NCBI RefSeq assembly: GCF_000688015.1
Contig: NZ_JIAD01000001.1
Location: 2,046,001 to 2,110,000, forward strand
Origin: Eubacterium sp. AB3007
Lineage (GTDB): Bacteria > Bacillota > Clostridia > Peptostreptococcales > Anaerovoracaceae
Reading direction: 5' to 3'
Length of the DNA: 64,000 nt
The notes under the pieces were generated by a model. It made no database searches. It was not told where the DNA came from and saw nothing but the letters and a program-made list of their open reading frames with translations. The position numbers were made by a program, and so were the translations under genes. Below, one piece after another: positions 27,801 to 34,229 of this stretch (position 1 is its first letter; every line of letters begins with the position of its first letter).

Positions 27801-29392
27801 ATTCCAGCAATACCTCTGTGATCCAGAGCGGATTCCCGAGATTGCTAACGACGCCAGAGCGTGATACGGATGTCACGATAGAGAGTTATCTGACCCACAA
27901 GATCTTCGGAAAATATTACAAGAAATATAAAGATGATCCGGAAAAGAGTGCTTTGTTCGCTAAACTCTATCGCCAGAAGGCATCTGTCGATCTGACCGTG
28001 AAGGGCTCCAAGTCCAATGCTGAGATCCTTAGCGAGGTGATCAATGACGCAAGCAAAATGATCGAAGACATGGTTGAAGGAGAAGGCGAGGGAGAGTATC
28101 CGGCCGGAACAAAGGAAAAGCTGCAGCAGGCGATCACGGATGCGAAGGCAGTACTTGATAACAGTGAGGCTACTGACAAGGCAAAGAAACAGGCCGCCGC
28201 AGAACTGGAGAAGGCTGTCAATGAAGCAAAGCTGGCGCAGAACCCCATCAGCGAGGAGATTCAGGTCAGTGTAAGTAATTTTGAGAAAGCGAACAAGTTC
28301 GACTTTGTGCCGCAGGAAATCGTAGTCTGGAGTAACGCCGCGGAGAAATACGGCGAGACCAGAGATATCGATGCCGGAAATGCAGGGAAGGTCACCTTTG
28401 CGGATGTGGTCTACACTATCCACGAGATGAAATACGGCGGTGCCTTCACGAAAGAAGATGTCAAGGACTATATCGAGATCAGCAATTCCGGATACTTCGG
28501 TAAGCTGTTCAAGGTTTCTACACTTAACATCTCCTACCTGATCAATGAGGATCTGACCATGACCGGCGGTGCTTTTGCGACTGCATTGGATGATGGTGAT
28601 CAGGTGGCTCTGTACAAATACCTCGACGAGACGAACTACTCGGATCTCTACACGCACTTCACTGAGACAAAGAAGACCGTGAAAGAGGGAGAGGCGTTCT
28701 GGCTTCAGATCGAAGGGATCGGTTGGTCGCACCCGCTCGGTGCTGTCAAGAAGTACGATGGGGAAGAAGTCCTGGCCTCTCAGTATGACAAGGACGGGAA
28801 TCTGACTGCTATCAAAGGCTCCAATATGAGCAAGGACGGCAAGGTGAAACTGGTGTTCAAGAAAGCGGGCACCTATGATGTGACAGCCTCCGGCATGGTG
28901 AATGGAGCGTACACGGATTACACCGACTGGCAGAATCCGAAGCAAGTTGAGGATGTTCCTGTTCCGATCGTGCTCCCACACTGCAAGGTTACCGTGCTCC
29001 CGGCAGATAAGAAACCAGCGAAATCGTCTGTTCCAGCTGTCAAGAAGATCAGCACCATCACGGTCAATGTCAAGACCGTAAACAAGAAGGTCGTTGCCAA
29101 CGCCGTGAAGAAGGCGAAGGGAGATAGTGCTTCTATTAAGACAATCGTCCTCGGTAAGAAGGTTAAGAAGATCAAGAAGGGCACATTCAGCCAGTACAAG
29201 AATCTGACGACTCTTACAGTCAAAACCAAGAAACTGAAGAAGAAGAGGATCAAGGGTGCCCTGAAAGGGTCTGCTATCAAGACCGTCAAGGTTCAGATCG
29301 GCAAGAAGAAGGTCAACAAGAAGTATGTAAAGAAATATAAGAAGATCTTCACCAAGAAGAAAGCCGGAAAGAAAGTGATGGTCACGATGTGA
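24851..29392 (+). CDS. giant GLUG/Ig/DUF4430-like surface protein, cobalamin-riboswitch controlled
   Basis: The protein has 1513 residues from the ATG at 24851, chosen because a standard signal peptide starts there and AGGAG precedes it. A GTG at 24806 with a better ribosome site would add 15 residues (MARRLTDLIIIGESV). Modules in order: signal peptide (about 30), GLUG/beta-helix repeats (about 42-350) and several Ig-like and atypical Ig domains (about 360-1060). A FIVAR-like helical segment (1065-1135), a divergent DUF4430-like domain (about 1135-1267) and a beta module shared with the 5826 and 29923 proteins follow. The lysine-rich LRR-like cap (about 1395-1513) is almost identical to that of the 29923 protein. 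It is probably a surface protein of the corrinoid regulon. Confidence 0.83.
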   Translation: MKRKTWNKLATLLLSVLMVVTFMPSMAFAAGGQGGADGGEAVKISSAEEFAAMEADGNYVLDSDITVEAPYANAFSGTFDGNGHTVMLNIEGTTANVGLFKDLAAGATVKSVTTAGKVSGTKNYVGAIAGKATGDDVVIETCINQADIDGKAGNVAGLVGWAMNGVSIRECINHGKVTGGGNRVGGILAYVSGNNTKVSIEGCVNMGEITGTNNQIGGIVGNVSGGKTDVHNSYNNAPITGTGQYSNLVGGIIGQTTKSGPTDNLKNCYNVGTCSVASSNKPGSLLGNKSNNGTITNCYVLDTAAEQAVVGATPEGVVSKIADEMKSAEFVSLLGEAFVKDSDNINGGYPILAWQNKTPVQEVPVISVDISGEPKTGATLIATANGEGGEEPTSVKYQWMENGEDISGAIGAKFVVPDEKASLGKKYSVTVYGADDSYATSDEIEIAELSDALKVSLDKDALTVENIQMITETGAITLATKGENGAEISWKSGDETFIGNDGTVKQLPESGKKEVKLTATIAAGEVSETKDFTCTIYSQEAQSDEKMLEDAAKRYDLGVLAPVYGRDTNIAEYLKKDIASKGYEGIDVSMKSAERHSYPANGDAAIAENGDITYFYDDPMTLSAMGKGSYAQYDVSFILSKGSSTRELSKVVNIYWDADKLAETLQKEILDKITWDMIKGENGEQNDVTKELTLTRYLGGQSGGNLLAEIKWNSSDPAVIAIKNGSDVIYGDYVASVAPDIIDHQVTLTATVDYKKTNSGTAAETKAIDALKTTFQIKVPAINVEEALAEMNESLEPLTAAKLKDSITNKKLDTDAVVNDIQMPTPKNTGVKDYNKYRFVYSSGDEDLIKVDGYRGNVYRPLPGEAAKSTTLKVRMVSKDNPNLFVEKDLATVNVLPLEQEELDQANALMTKAVEAYWDGIKGENTDKDEITKDLHDFQEVNLDEDGNAVFAYESKNTTGTGVSADTYVEDPDGSNDEAYTRFHSSNTSVIQSGFPRLLTTPERDTDVTIESYLTHKIFGKYYKKYKDDPEKSALFAKLYRQKASVDLTVKGSKSNAEILSEVINDASKMIEDMVEGEGEGEYPAGTKEKLQQAITDAKAVLDNSEATDKAKKQAAAELEKAVNEAKLAQNPISEEIQVSVSNFEKANKFDFVPQEIVVWSNAAEKYGETRDIDAGNAGKVTFADVVYTIHEMKYGGAFTKEDVKDYIEISNSGYFGKLFKVSTLNISYLINEDLTMTGGAFATALDDGDQVALYKYLDETNYSDLYTHFTETKKTVKEGEAFWLQIEGIGWSHPLGAVKKYDGEEVLASQYDKDGNLTAIKGSNMSKDGKVKLVFKKAGTYDVTASGMVNGAYTDYTDWQNPKQVEDVPVPIVLPHCKVTVLPADKKPAKSSVPAVKKISTITVNVKTVNKKVVANAVKKAKGDSASIKTIVLGKKVKKIKKGTFSQYKNLTTLTVKTKKLKKKRIKGALKGSAIKTVKVQIGKKKVNKKYVKKYKKIFTKKKAGKKVMVTM
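29165..29292 (+). repeat. 128-base exact repeat, copy 1 (C-terminal cap coding)
   Basis: This stretch inside the Lys-rich C-terminal cap is base-for-base identical to 31093-31220 in the next surface-protein gene, including silent positions; the flanks diverge. It indicates recent duplication or gene conversion. Confidence 0.9.
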
Positions 29393-29419
29393 TCGGACAC
29401 ATATGAGTTATCCATGTGC

Positions 29420-29453
29420 GAGACTGCTGCTTCAGAGCAGCAGTCTCATTTTT
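29420..29453 (+). terminator. intrinsic terminator
   Basis: Perfect 12-pair hairpin GAGACTGCTGCT / AGCAGCAGTCTC with a TCAG loop and a T tract, 27 bases after the stop codon of the giant gene. Confidence 0.9.
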
Positions 29454-29511
29454 CCCCCTGAGAAACATAATCGATAATGGATGTATTCCTGGACGTTTTT
29501 GGGGAGAGTAC

Positions 29512-29540
29512 TTGCAATCGACTGCGACAGAGATTATAAT
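29512..29540 (+). promoter_or_regulatory. promoter of riboswitch 5 leader
   Basis: TTGCAA, 17 bases, TATAAT, 20 bases before the aptamer. Confidence 0.7.
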
Positions 29541-29560
29541 GAACCTATAGTTTAATAATG

Positions 29561-29820
29561 CTCTATCATGACTCTGCGGCGTATGGCGGCAGGGGTGAGG
29601 GAACCGGGTGGGATTCCCGGGCATACAACGGTGCTGTGAGCACAGGAGTCGTCCTTCATGGCGAAAGCCGGTCATTGGGGGAATCTGAGAAGGCGAGGGA
29701 CGGTGTGGAAGTAATGGCGTAAGCACGTGCACAAAACCAGGGCAGGTGCTAGATGTCATACTACAGCTGTGTAAGCCAGAAGACCTATGATGAGAGATAA
29801 TGCACACTTGTTTGGAGTGT
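29561..29820 (+). promoter_or_regulatory. divergent cobalamin riboswitch (aptamer 5)
   Basis: P1 can form between CTCTATCAT (29561-29569) and ATGAT-G-AGAG (29787-29796). The core GAGGGAACCGGGTGGGATTCCCGG is recognisable and the B12 box AAGCCAGAAGACCTATG (29773-29789) is clear. The usual CCGCAACTGTAA segment is replaced by CATACAACGGTGCTGTGAGC, and the peripheral stems between core and box are much longer than in the other aptamers. A downstream hairpin CACACT / AGTGTG presents TTGT (29808-29811), complementary to ACAA (29625-29628) in the L5 position. It precedes the 29923 gene. Confidence 0.75.
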
Positions 29821-29841
29821 GGTTGGGGATACGAGAATTAA

Positions 29842-29878
29842 CGGTCGTAGCAGTCTTGCTACGACCGTTTTTTTTCCT
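29842..29878 (+). terminator. strong intrinsic terminator of riboswitch 5
   Basis: Perfect 13-pair hairpin AACGGTCGTAGCA / TGCTACGACCGTT, four-base loop, followed by a long T run, about 45 bases before the start codon. Confidence 0.9.
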
Positions 29879-29922
29879 CGGGTGAGCCAGATAGAGCGGT
29901 GTGAAGAGAAAGGAGAAAGTTG

Positions 29923-31320
29923 ATGAAACAGAACATGTTGCTGAAAAGAGTGACAACTGTGTTGCTTTCACTGGCGATTACAGTGGTGTTCATGCCAGCA
30001 TTTGCATTCGCAGATGCAGCCTCTGATATCACCGTGTTCATGACTGTGAGTAATGCGGGTGAACTGGCAAAGGCCAAGGATGGAAGCATGATGGCTTGGA
30101 AGGAAGTCACGGTCAAAGATCTGGATGCAAGCGGGGACTTCTCTTATGACGAGGCTCTAGTTGCAATGCACAAGGAGTATAATTCCGAAGATGGATACGA
30201 TCCTGGCTCAGGCATGGTAAAAAAAGTCTGGGGCGTACAGGGAGGTTCTTATCTGTTCTATATTAATGGGCAGGGAATTAAAAACGATGTAAAGCATGAC
30301 ACAGTTTCAGACGGTGACTATCTAGTAACGGGAATTCTTTCTGATACCTCCATTTACTCGGACTGGTTTACAACGTTTGACAATGAAGGGACAGTCAAGG
30401 CGAAGACAGGTGAAGCAATCAATCTCAAGATCAAAGGACATCTGGGGATGGCGTATATGCCCGATGATTTGAAGGACTCCCCGATCAAGGATATGTCCGT
30501 TGGATATTACAAAGATGGACAGTTTGTTGATACCGGTGCCAAGACAGACGCTGAAGGGAACTGCACCGTTTCCTTCGACAAGCCTGGAACGTATATCGTA
30601 TCCGCTAAAGGCAAAGTTAAGAGTGCCACTGTATCTGTGTACACGATTCCCGCTGGTGAAATAGATGGCAAAAAGTATGCAAGCAGAATGGATTGGTCTA
30701 CTTATGATTCGTTCGTGCTTTATACCGAAAAGAGTTATGGAGATGGACCGTATCCGCAGGATGAAATCAAAGAAATAGATTTCTCGTATTGGAGTGACCT
30801 TTCTGAAGAAGAACAGGCCGCATATAACTTGGTGTATATTAATAATTATGTAAGCCAGTACGAGGCTTACTATCCCGCGCTTTTGGATGCGCCGACCATT
30901 GCGCCCGCATGCGTGATCACTGTTGAAGAGAAAGACAAGACCCCGGTCAAGCCATCCACTCCGGCACCAAAGAAAGTTCCAACCGTCACAGTCAAGGCCA
31001 AGACCGTGGATGCCAAGACAGTTGCTGAAGCGGTGAAGAAGGCAGGCGGATCTGCGGACAGCGTCACCAGTTTTGTGCTCGACAAGAAGGTCAAGAAGAT
31101 CAAGAAGGGCACATTCAGCCAGTACAAGAATCTGACGACTCTTACAGTCAAAACCAAGAAACTGAAGAAGAAGAGGATCAAGGGTGCCCTGAAAGGGTCT
31201 GCTATCAAGACCGTCAAGGTCCAGGTGGGCAAGAAAAAGACCAACAAGAAGTACGTGAAGAAATACAAGAAGATCTTCACCAAGAAGAACGCTGGTAAGA
31301 AAGTCAAGGTCACCATGTGA
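29923..31320 (+). CDS. secreted DUF4430-like protein with Lys-rich cap, cobalamin-riboswitch controlled
   Basis: The protein has 465 residues from the ATG after AAAGGAGAAAG. After the signal peptide (about 29 residues) comes a DUF4430-like domain (about 35-145) with YLFYINGQG and the DGDYLVTG segment. A second beta module (about 150-245) has the FDKPGTYIVSAKG segment also seen in the 5826 protein. A Tyr/Glu-rich region follows. The lysine-rich LRR-like cap (about 345-465) shares 128 identical bases with the 24851 gene. Domain order matches the 5826 protein but with a different C-terminal cap, suggesting modular exchange. It is probably a small surface corrinoid-related binder; ligand binding is untested. 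Confidence 0.8.
   Translation: MKQNMLLKRVTTVLLSLAITVVFMPAFAFADAASDITVFMTVSNAGELAKAKDGSMMAWKEVTVKDLDASGDFSYDEALVAMHKEYNSEDGYDPGSGMVKKVWGVQGGSYLFYINGQGIKNDVKHDTVSDGDYLVTGILSDTSIYSDWFTTFDNEGTVKAKTGEAINLKIKGHLGMAYMPDDLKDSPIKDMSVGYYKDGQFVDTGAKTDAEGNCTVSFDKPGTYIVSAKGKVKSATVSVYTIPAGEIDGKKYASRMDWSTYDSFVLYTEKSYGDGPYPQDEIKEIDFSYWSDLSEEEQAAYNLVYINNYVSQYEAYYPALLDAPTIAPACVITVEEKDKTPVKPSTPAPKKVPTVTVKAKTVDAKTVAEAVKKAGGSADSVTSFVLDKKVKKIKKGTFSQYKNLTTLTVKTKKLKKKRIKGALKGSAIKTVKVQVGKKKTNKKYVKKYKKIFTKKNAGKKVKVTM
31093..31220 (+). repeat. 128-base exact repeat, copy 2
   Basis: Identical to 29165-29292; encodes the middle of the C-terminal lysine-rich cap. Confidence 0.9.
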
Positions 31321-31352
31321 TCTATGTTAATTGATCTGTTGAAGAGAATGCT

Positions 31353-31378
31353 GCCCCGGAGATCGAGTGTCCCGGGGC
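31353..31378 (+). terminator. weak terminator-like hairpin
   Basis: GCCCCGG / CCGGGGC stem with an 11-12 base loop, followed only by a weak T-rich stretch (GGTTGATTTC), so read-through into the downstream operon is possible. Confidence 0.5.
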
Positions 31379-31431
31379 GGTTGATTTCGCGTCTGATCGG
31401 TGGTTCTGCTACAAAATGGCCGAATGCTCGT

Positions 31432-31469
31432 TTTTTGTAGTAGGTTTGGAGCATGACCTACTACAAAAA
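31432..31469. repeat. palindromic unit A upstream of the ECF operon
   Basis: TTTTTGTAGTAGGT (31432-31445), ten bases, ACCTACTACAAAAA (31456-31469): a perfect 14-base inverted repeat. An extra half site CTACAAAA lies at 31409-31416. The whole arrangement recurs 200 bases downstream. It may be an operator or a folded leader element. Confidence 0.85.
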
Positions 31470-31483
31470 CATGGAGCGGTGGC

Positions 31484-31512
31484 GATTCTGTAGTACATTA
31501 TTCTACAGAATC
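31484..31512. repeat. third TGTAG/CTACA palindrome
   Basis: GATTCTGTAG, nine bases, CTACAGAATC: a perfect 10-base inverted repeat sharing the TGTAG/CTACA core with the flanking units. Confidence 0.75.
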
Positions 31513-31631
31513 CAGTGATTCCCAGAAAAATGTAGAAAAAGTTCCTGATAAACGAGCAATTAATATACATTTTTTCCTTATATTTACAGAAGATGAGATT
31601 GTGAGTGCTACAAAAAACGCAAGAAGCGGAG

Positions 31632-31669
31632 TTTTTGTAGCAGGTGAGCAGTAAAACCTACTACAAAAA
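31632..31669. repeat. palindromic unit B, 200 bases after unit A
   Basis: TTTTTGTAGCAGGT (31632-31645), ten bases, ACCTACTACAAAAA (31656-31669). One base differs from unit A, with the same spacer length and a further half site CTACAAAAAAC at 31608-31618. Confidence 0.85.
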
Positions 31670-31750
31670 ATCCTGTTTCTTAGAAAAGTGTAGTACGCCT
31701 CTCGAGGACCTTCCGAAACTCTCCCGAAAACAGCGATAATATTGCTTCCG

Positions 31751-31779
31751 TTGTGTTTTCGGTGGGTATGTTATATACT
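31751..31779 (+). promoter_or_regulatory. promoter of the lipoprotein-ECF operon
   Basis: TTGTGT, 17 bases, TATACT, 35 bases upstream of the lipoprotein start codon. The rest of 31321-31813 codes for nothing recognisable and no cobalamin aptamer motif was found there. Confidence 0.6.
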
Positions 31780-31813
31780 GGTAAGGTAAATCTAATTAAA
31801 AGGTGGTATTACA

Positions 31814-32752
31814 ATGAGACACAGTAAGAGAATCCTGCGGGCTGCCGCATGGGCATTGGCAGTGCTGATTGTGCTTTGTCTGGCCGGGTGCGGCAACTCG
31901 TCTGATCTGAATGGAGACGATCTGAACGATGTGTTGCAGAAGGCCTGCAGCTATACCGTAGATGAGGTGGGAACGCTTGATGCGTCGGAGGAGAGTTCGG
32001 CTTGGCTCATCTTCGGCTGCGACAAAGCAAACGCGGATGCTCTCACCGACGAGGATTATGATGACTACTATGACAATGTCCGGCTCCTGGTGAAGAACAC
32101 CGGTGGTGTCCTCAGCGAGGACCGGTACACTGCCTATGAGCGGGTATCCATAGCGGTGGAGACCCTGGGAGCGGATCCGGAAGATGTGGAAGGGTACGAC
32201 CTGATGGCGCCGGTAGATGACTATGACAAGGTCTGTGCTCAGGGGATTAATGCGGAGATCTACGCGCTGATCTCTGCCAACTATGTTGGTTATGATCTGA
32301 AAAATGAGCGGGAGTACCTGGATGATATCCTGGATGCTCAGGCAGAGGATGGGGGGATCTCCTTCGATGGGAAGAACGGAGATCTGGATATCACCGCCAT
32401 GGCCGTGCAGGCTTTGTCCTTCTATCAGGAGGACAAGGAAGTGCAGGCGGTCATCGCCAAGGCCAGAGACTATCTCAGCAGCAAACAGGGAAAAGACGGT
32501 GACTACGGCAATTGTGAGACCACTGCGCAGGTGATCATGGCCCTTGCTTGTCTGAAGGAGGATCCGGCCGAGGCAGAGGATTTTATCAAGGACGGGAAGA
32601 GCCTGACCGATGGATTGATGCTGTATTGGACCGGGAAAGCTTTCTGCCACAAGCAGGGAGATGAAGAAGATCTTATGGCTACCCAACAGGCGATCCTGGC
32701 AATGGATGGAATTCTGGCCGCCCGCGAAGGTAAGAGCCTGTTCGAGAAGTAA
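31814..32752 (+). CDS. lipoprotein with transcobalamin alpha-domain-like alpha/alpha barrel
   Basis: The protein has 312 residues. The signal ends in a lipobox LAGC (Cys26), so it should be lipid-anchored on the outer face of the membrane. The body is helical with prenyltransferase/squalene-cyclase-type repeats: DGGISFD followed by DITAMAVQAL, YLSSKQGKDGDYG and CETTAQVIMAL, then MATQQAILAM. The same repeat style builds the alpha6/alpha6 barrel of transcobalamin and intrinsic factor and of bacterial proteins carrying DUF4430. It is first gene of a compact operon whose next gene encodes a DUF4430 (beta-domain-like) protein, followed by ECF transporter genes. I infer a corrinoid-capturing lipoprotein, but the ligand has not been shown. 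Confidence 0.75.
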   Translation: MRHSKRILRAAAWALAVLIVLCLAGCGNSSDLNGDDLNDVLQKACSYTVDEVGTLDASEESSAWLIFGCDKANADALTDEDYDDYYDNVRLLVKNTGGVLSEDRYTAYERVSIAVETLGADPEDVEGYDLMAPVDDYDKVCAQGINAEIYALISANYVGYDLKNEREYLDDILDAQAEDGGISFDGKNGDLDITAMAVQALSFYQEDKEVQAVIAKARDYLSSKQGKDGDYGNCETTAQVIMALACLKEDPAEAEDFIKDGKSLTDGLMLYWTGKAFCHKQGDEEDLMATQQAILAMDGILAAREGKSLFEK

Positions 32753-32763
32753 GGAGATATGAC

Positions 32764-33294
32764 GTGGATCAGGAATTATTGAAGAAAGCCAGGCGCCGGC
32801 GGATGCGCCGTTGGGGGATCCTGGCGGTGATCATTTGCCTGGTTGCCGCAAGCCTTCTGGGGCTGAAGCTGGCCGGTGGAAAGATGGCACTTCCCATAGG
32901 AGAGAAGAGCGCCACGGTGGAGATCTCCTGCGACCAGCTGGCCAAGGATCCATCTGTACTGAAGAAGAAGGATCTTCTTTCTTACATCCCCAAGGATGGT
33001 GTGATCTTGGCCAAGACCCCGTATAAGTTCGAGAAAGGGGCCACCGTGTACGATGCGCTTGCCGATCTTTGCAAGGCGAAGCACATTCACATGGAGAGCA
33101 AGTTTGACTCGACCTACCAGAGCTACTACGTGAAGGGCATCGGCCATCTGTACGAGTTCGATGCGGGGAAACGCAGTGGCTGGATGTTCCAGGTAAACGG
33201 CGAGGTGCCCGAGTACGGCGCCGGTAAGGTCGAACTACATCAGGGGGACCATGTGCGCTGGTACTACGTGGTCGATTACACAAAGAAGAATTAG
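32764..33294 (+). CDS. membrane-anchored DUF4430 protein (transcobalamin beta-domain-like)
   Basis: The protein has 176 residues starting at GTG after AAGGAGAT, 11 bases behind the lipoprotein gene. A basic N terminus (KKARRRRMRR) and one transmembrane helix (about 17-35) anchor an external domain. That domain (about 50-174) is an almost pure DUF4430: KFEKGATVYDALADL, YVKGIGHLYEF, SGWMFQVNGE and VELHQGDHVRWYYV. In transcobalamin-type proteins this beta domain closes over cobalamin held by the alpha barrel. Here alpha and beta parts are encoded by two adjacent genes, each membrane-tethered. The gene is directly followed by EcfT. Confidence 0.82.
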   Translation: MDQELLKKARRRRMRRWGILAVIICLVAASLLGLKLAGGKMALPIGEKSATVEISCDQLAKDPSVLKKKDLLSYIPKDGVILAKTPYKFEKGATVYDALADLCKAKHIHMESKFDSTYQSYYVKGIGHLYEFDAGKRSGWMFQVNGEVPEYGAGKVELHQGDHVRWYYVVDYTKKN

Positions 33295-33323
33295 CGGCTT
33301 TGTCCGCAGAAAAGGAGAAACCG

Positions 33324-34229
33324 ATGTTCAGAGACGGGATCGGGGAGAGTTCCTCCTTCGCATCGTTTCACCCATGGGTCAATCTGGTATATTACATCCT
33401 GGCCATCGGGATCACCATGTTTTCCATGTCACCCTGGTTCCTGGCGGCGACTTTTTGTCTCGCCTGGATATATTCGGTGCTGCTGCGAGGCACGGGGATC
33501 ATTCGCATGAACCTGGTGTTCACCTTTTGGAGCCTGGTGCTGATGGCGGTGATCAATGTATTCTTTACCCACGATGGCGTTACGGTGTTTTTCTATATCA
33601 ATGACAATGCCATCACCCTGGAGGCGCTTCTGTACGGACTGGCAGCCGCGGTCATGCTTGTTTCTGTGATTATCTGGTTTACCAGCTTCAACGTGATCAT
33701 GAGCGCAGACAAACTGATCTACATTTTTGGGAAAGCGGCGCCAGTGCTGGGGCTCACCCTCTCTATGATCTTTCGCTATGTACCTCTTTTGAAGGCACGT
33801 TTCGCAGAGATCCGCATGGGGCAGGCTTGCCTGGGAGAGAGCGATCAGAAAGGTTTCCTGAATAAGATGCGTGTCTTTGCCAAGGAGGCATCTATCCTGG
33901 TGTCCTGGTCGCTGGAGTCCTCGATCGAAAGCGCGGATTCCATGGAAGCCCGCGGGTACGGGCTGAGGGGCAGAACGAGTTTTCATTTGTACCGAATGAC
34001 TGGACGAGACTGGATCCTTCTCCTGTTGATGCTGGCGCTGGGTGGCATTGTTCTGGCGGGAGCCGTAGCAGGCAAGACCACCATCACCTACTATCCGGCT
34101 GTTCACATGCCTGCCATGGATGGCATGGGGGCGGTCACGCTGGGGGCCTATACCCTCCTGCTGGCACTGCCCATTCTCATAGACTTCGGAGGTATGCTGC
34201 GATGGAAACGATCCGATTTAGCGATGTGA
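33324..34229 (+). CDS. ecfT: ECF transporter transmembrane component EcfT
   Basis: The protein has 301 residues from the ATG after AAAGGAGAAA; an upstream in-frame TTG at 33300 is not preferred. It is a polytopic membrane protein with the cytoplasmic coupling-helix signature ESADSMEARGYGLRGRTSF, containing the Ala-Arg-Gly motif with which EcfT (CbiQ family) contacts the ATPase subunits. It overlaps the ATPase gene by 28 bases. Placed in an operon with its own ATPase and S component, it fits a dedicated (group I) ECF transporter. Confidence 0.88.
   Translation: MFRDGIGESSSFASFHPWVNLVYYILAIGITMFSMSPWFLAATFCLAWIYSVLLRGTGIIRMNLVFTFWSLVLMAVINVFFTHDGVTVFFYINDNAITLEALLYGLAAAVMLVSVIIWFTSFNVIMSADKLIYIFGKAAPVLGLTLSMIFRYVPLLKARFAEIRMGQACLGESDQKGFLNKMRVFAKEASILVSWSLESSIESADSMEARGYGLRGRTSFHLYRMTGRDWILLLLMLALGGIVLAGAVAGKTTITYYPAVHMPAMDGMGAVTLGAYTLLLALPILIDFGGMLRWKRSDLAM

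Noticed and set aside
31400..31700. CRISPR-like repeats
   Set aside because: Only two units with internal palindromes, 200 bases apart, and no regular spacers or cas genes.
31321..31813. A sixth cobalamin riboswitch before the lipoprotein operon
   Set aside because: No B12-box-like AGYC-RGRAGACC motif or core was found on either strand.
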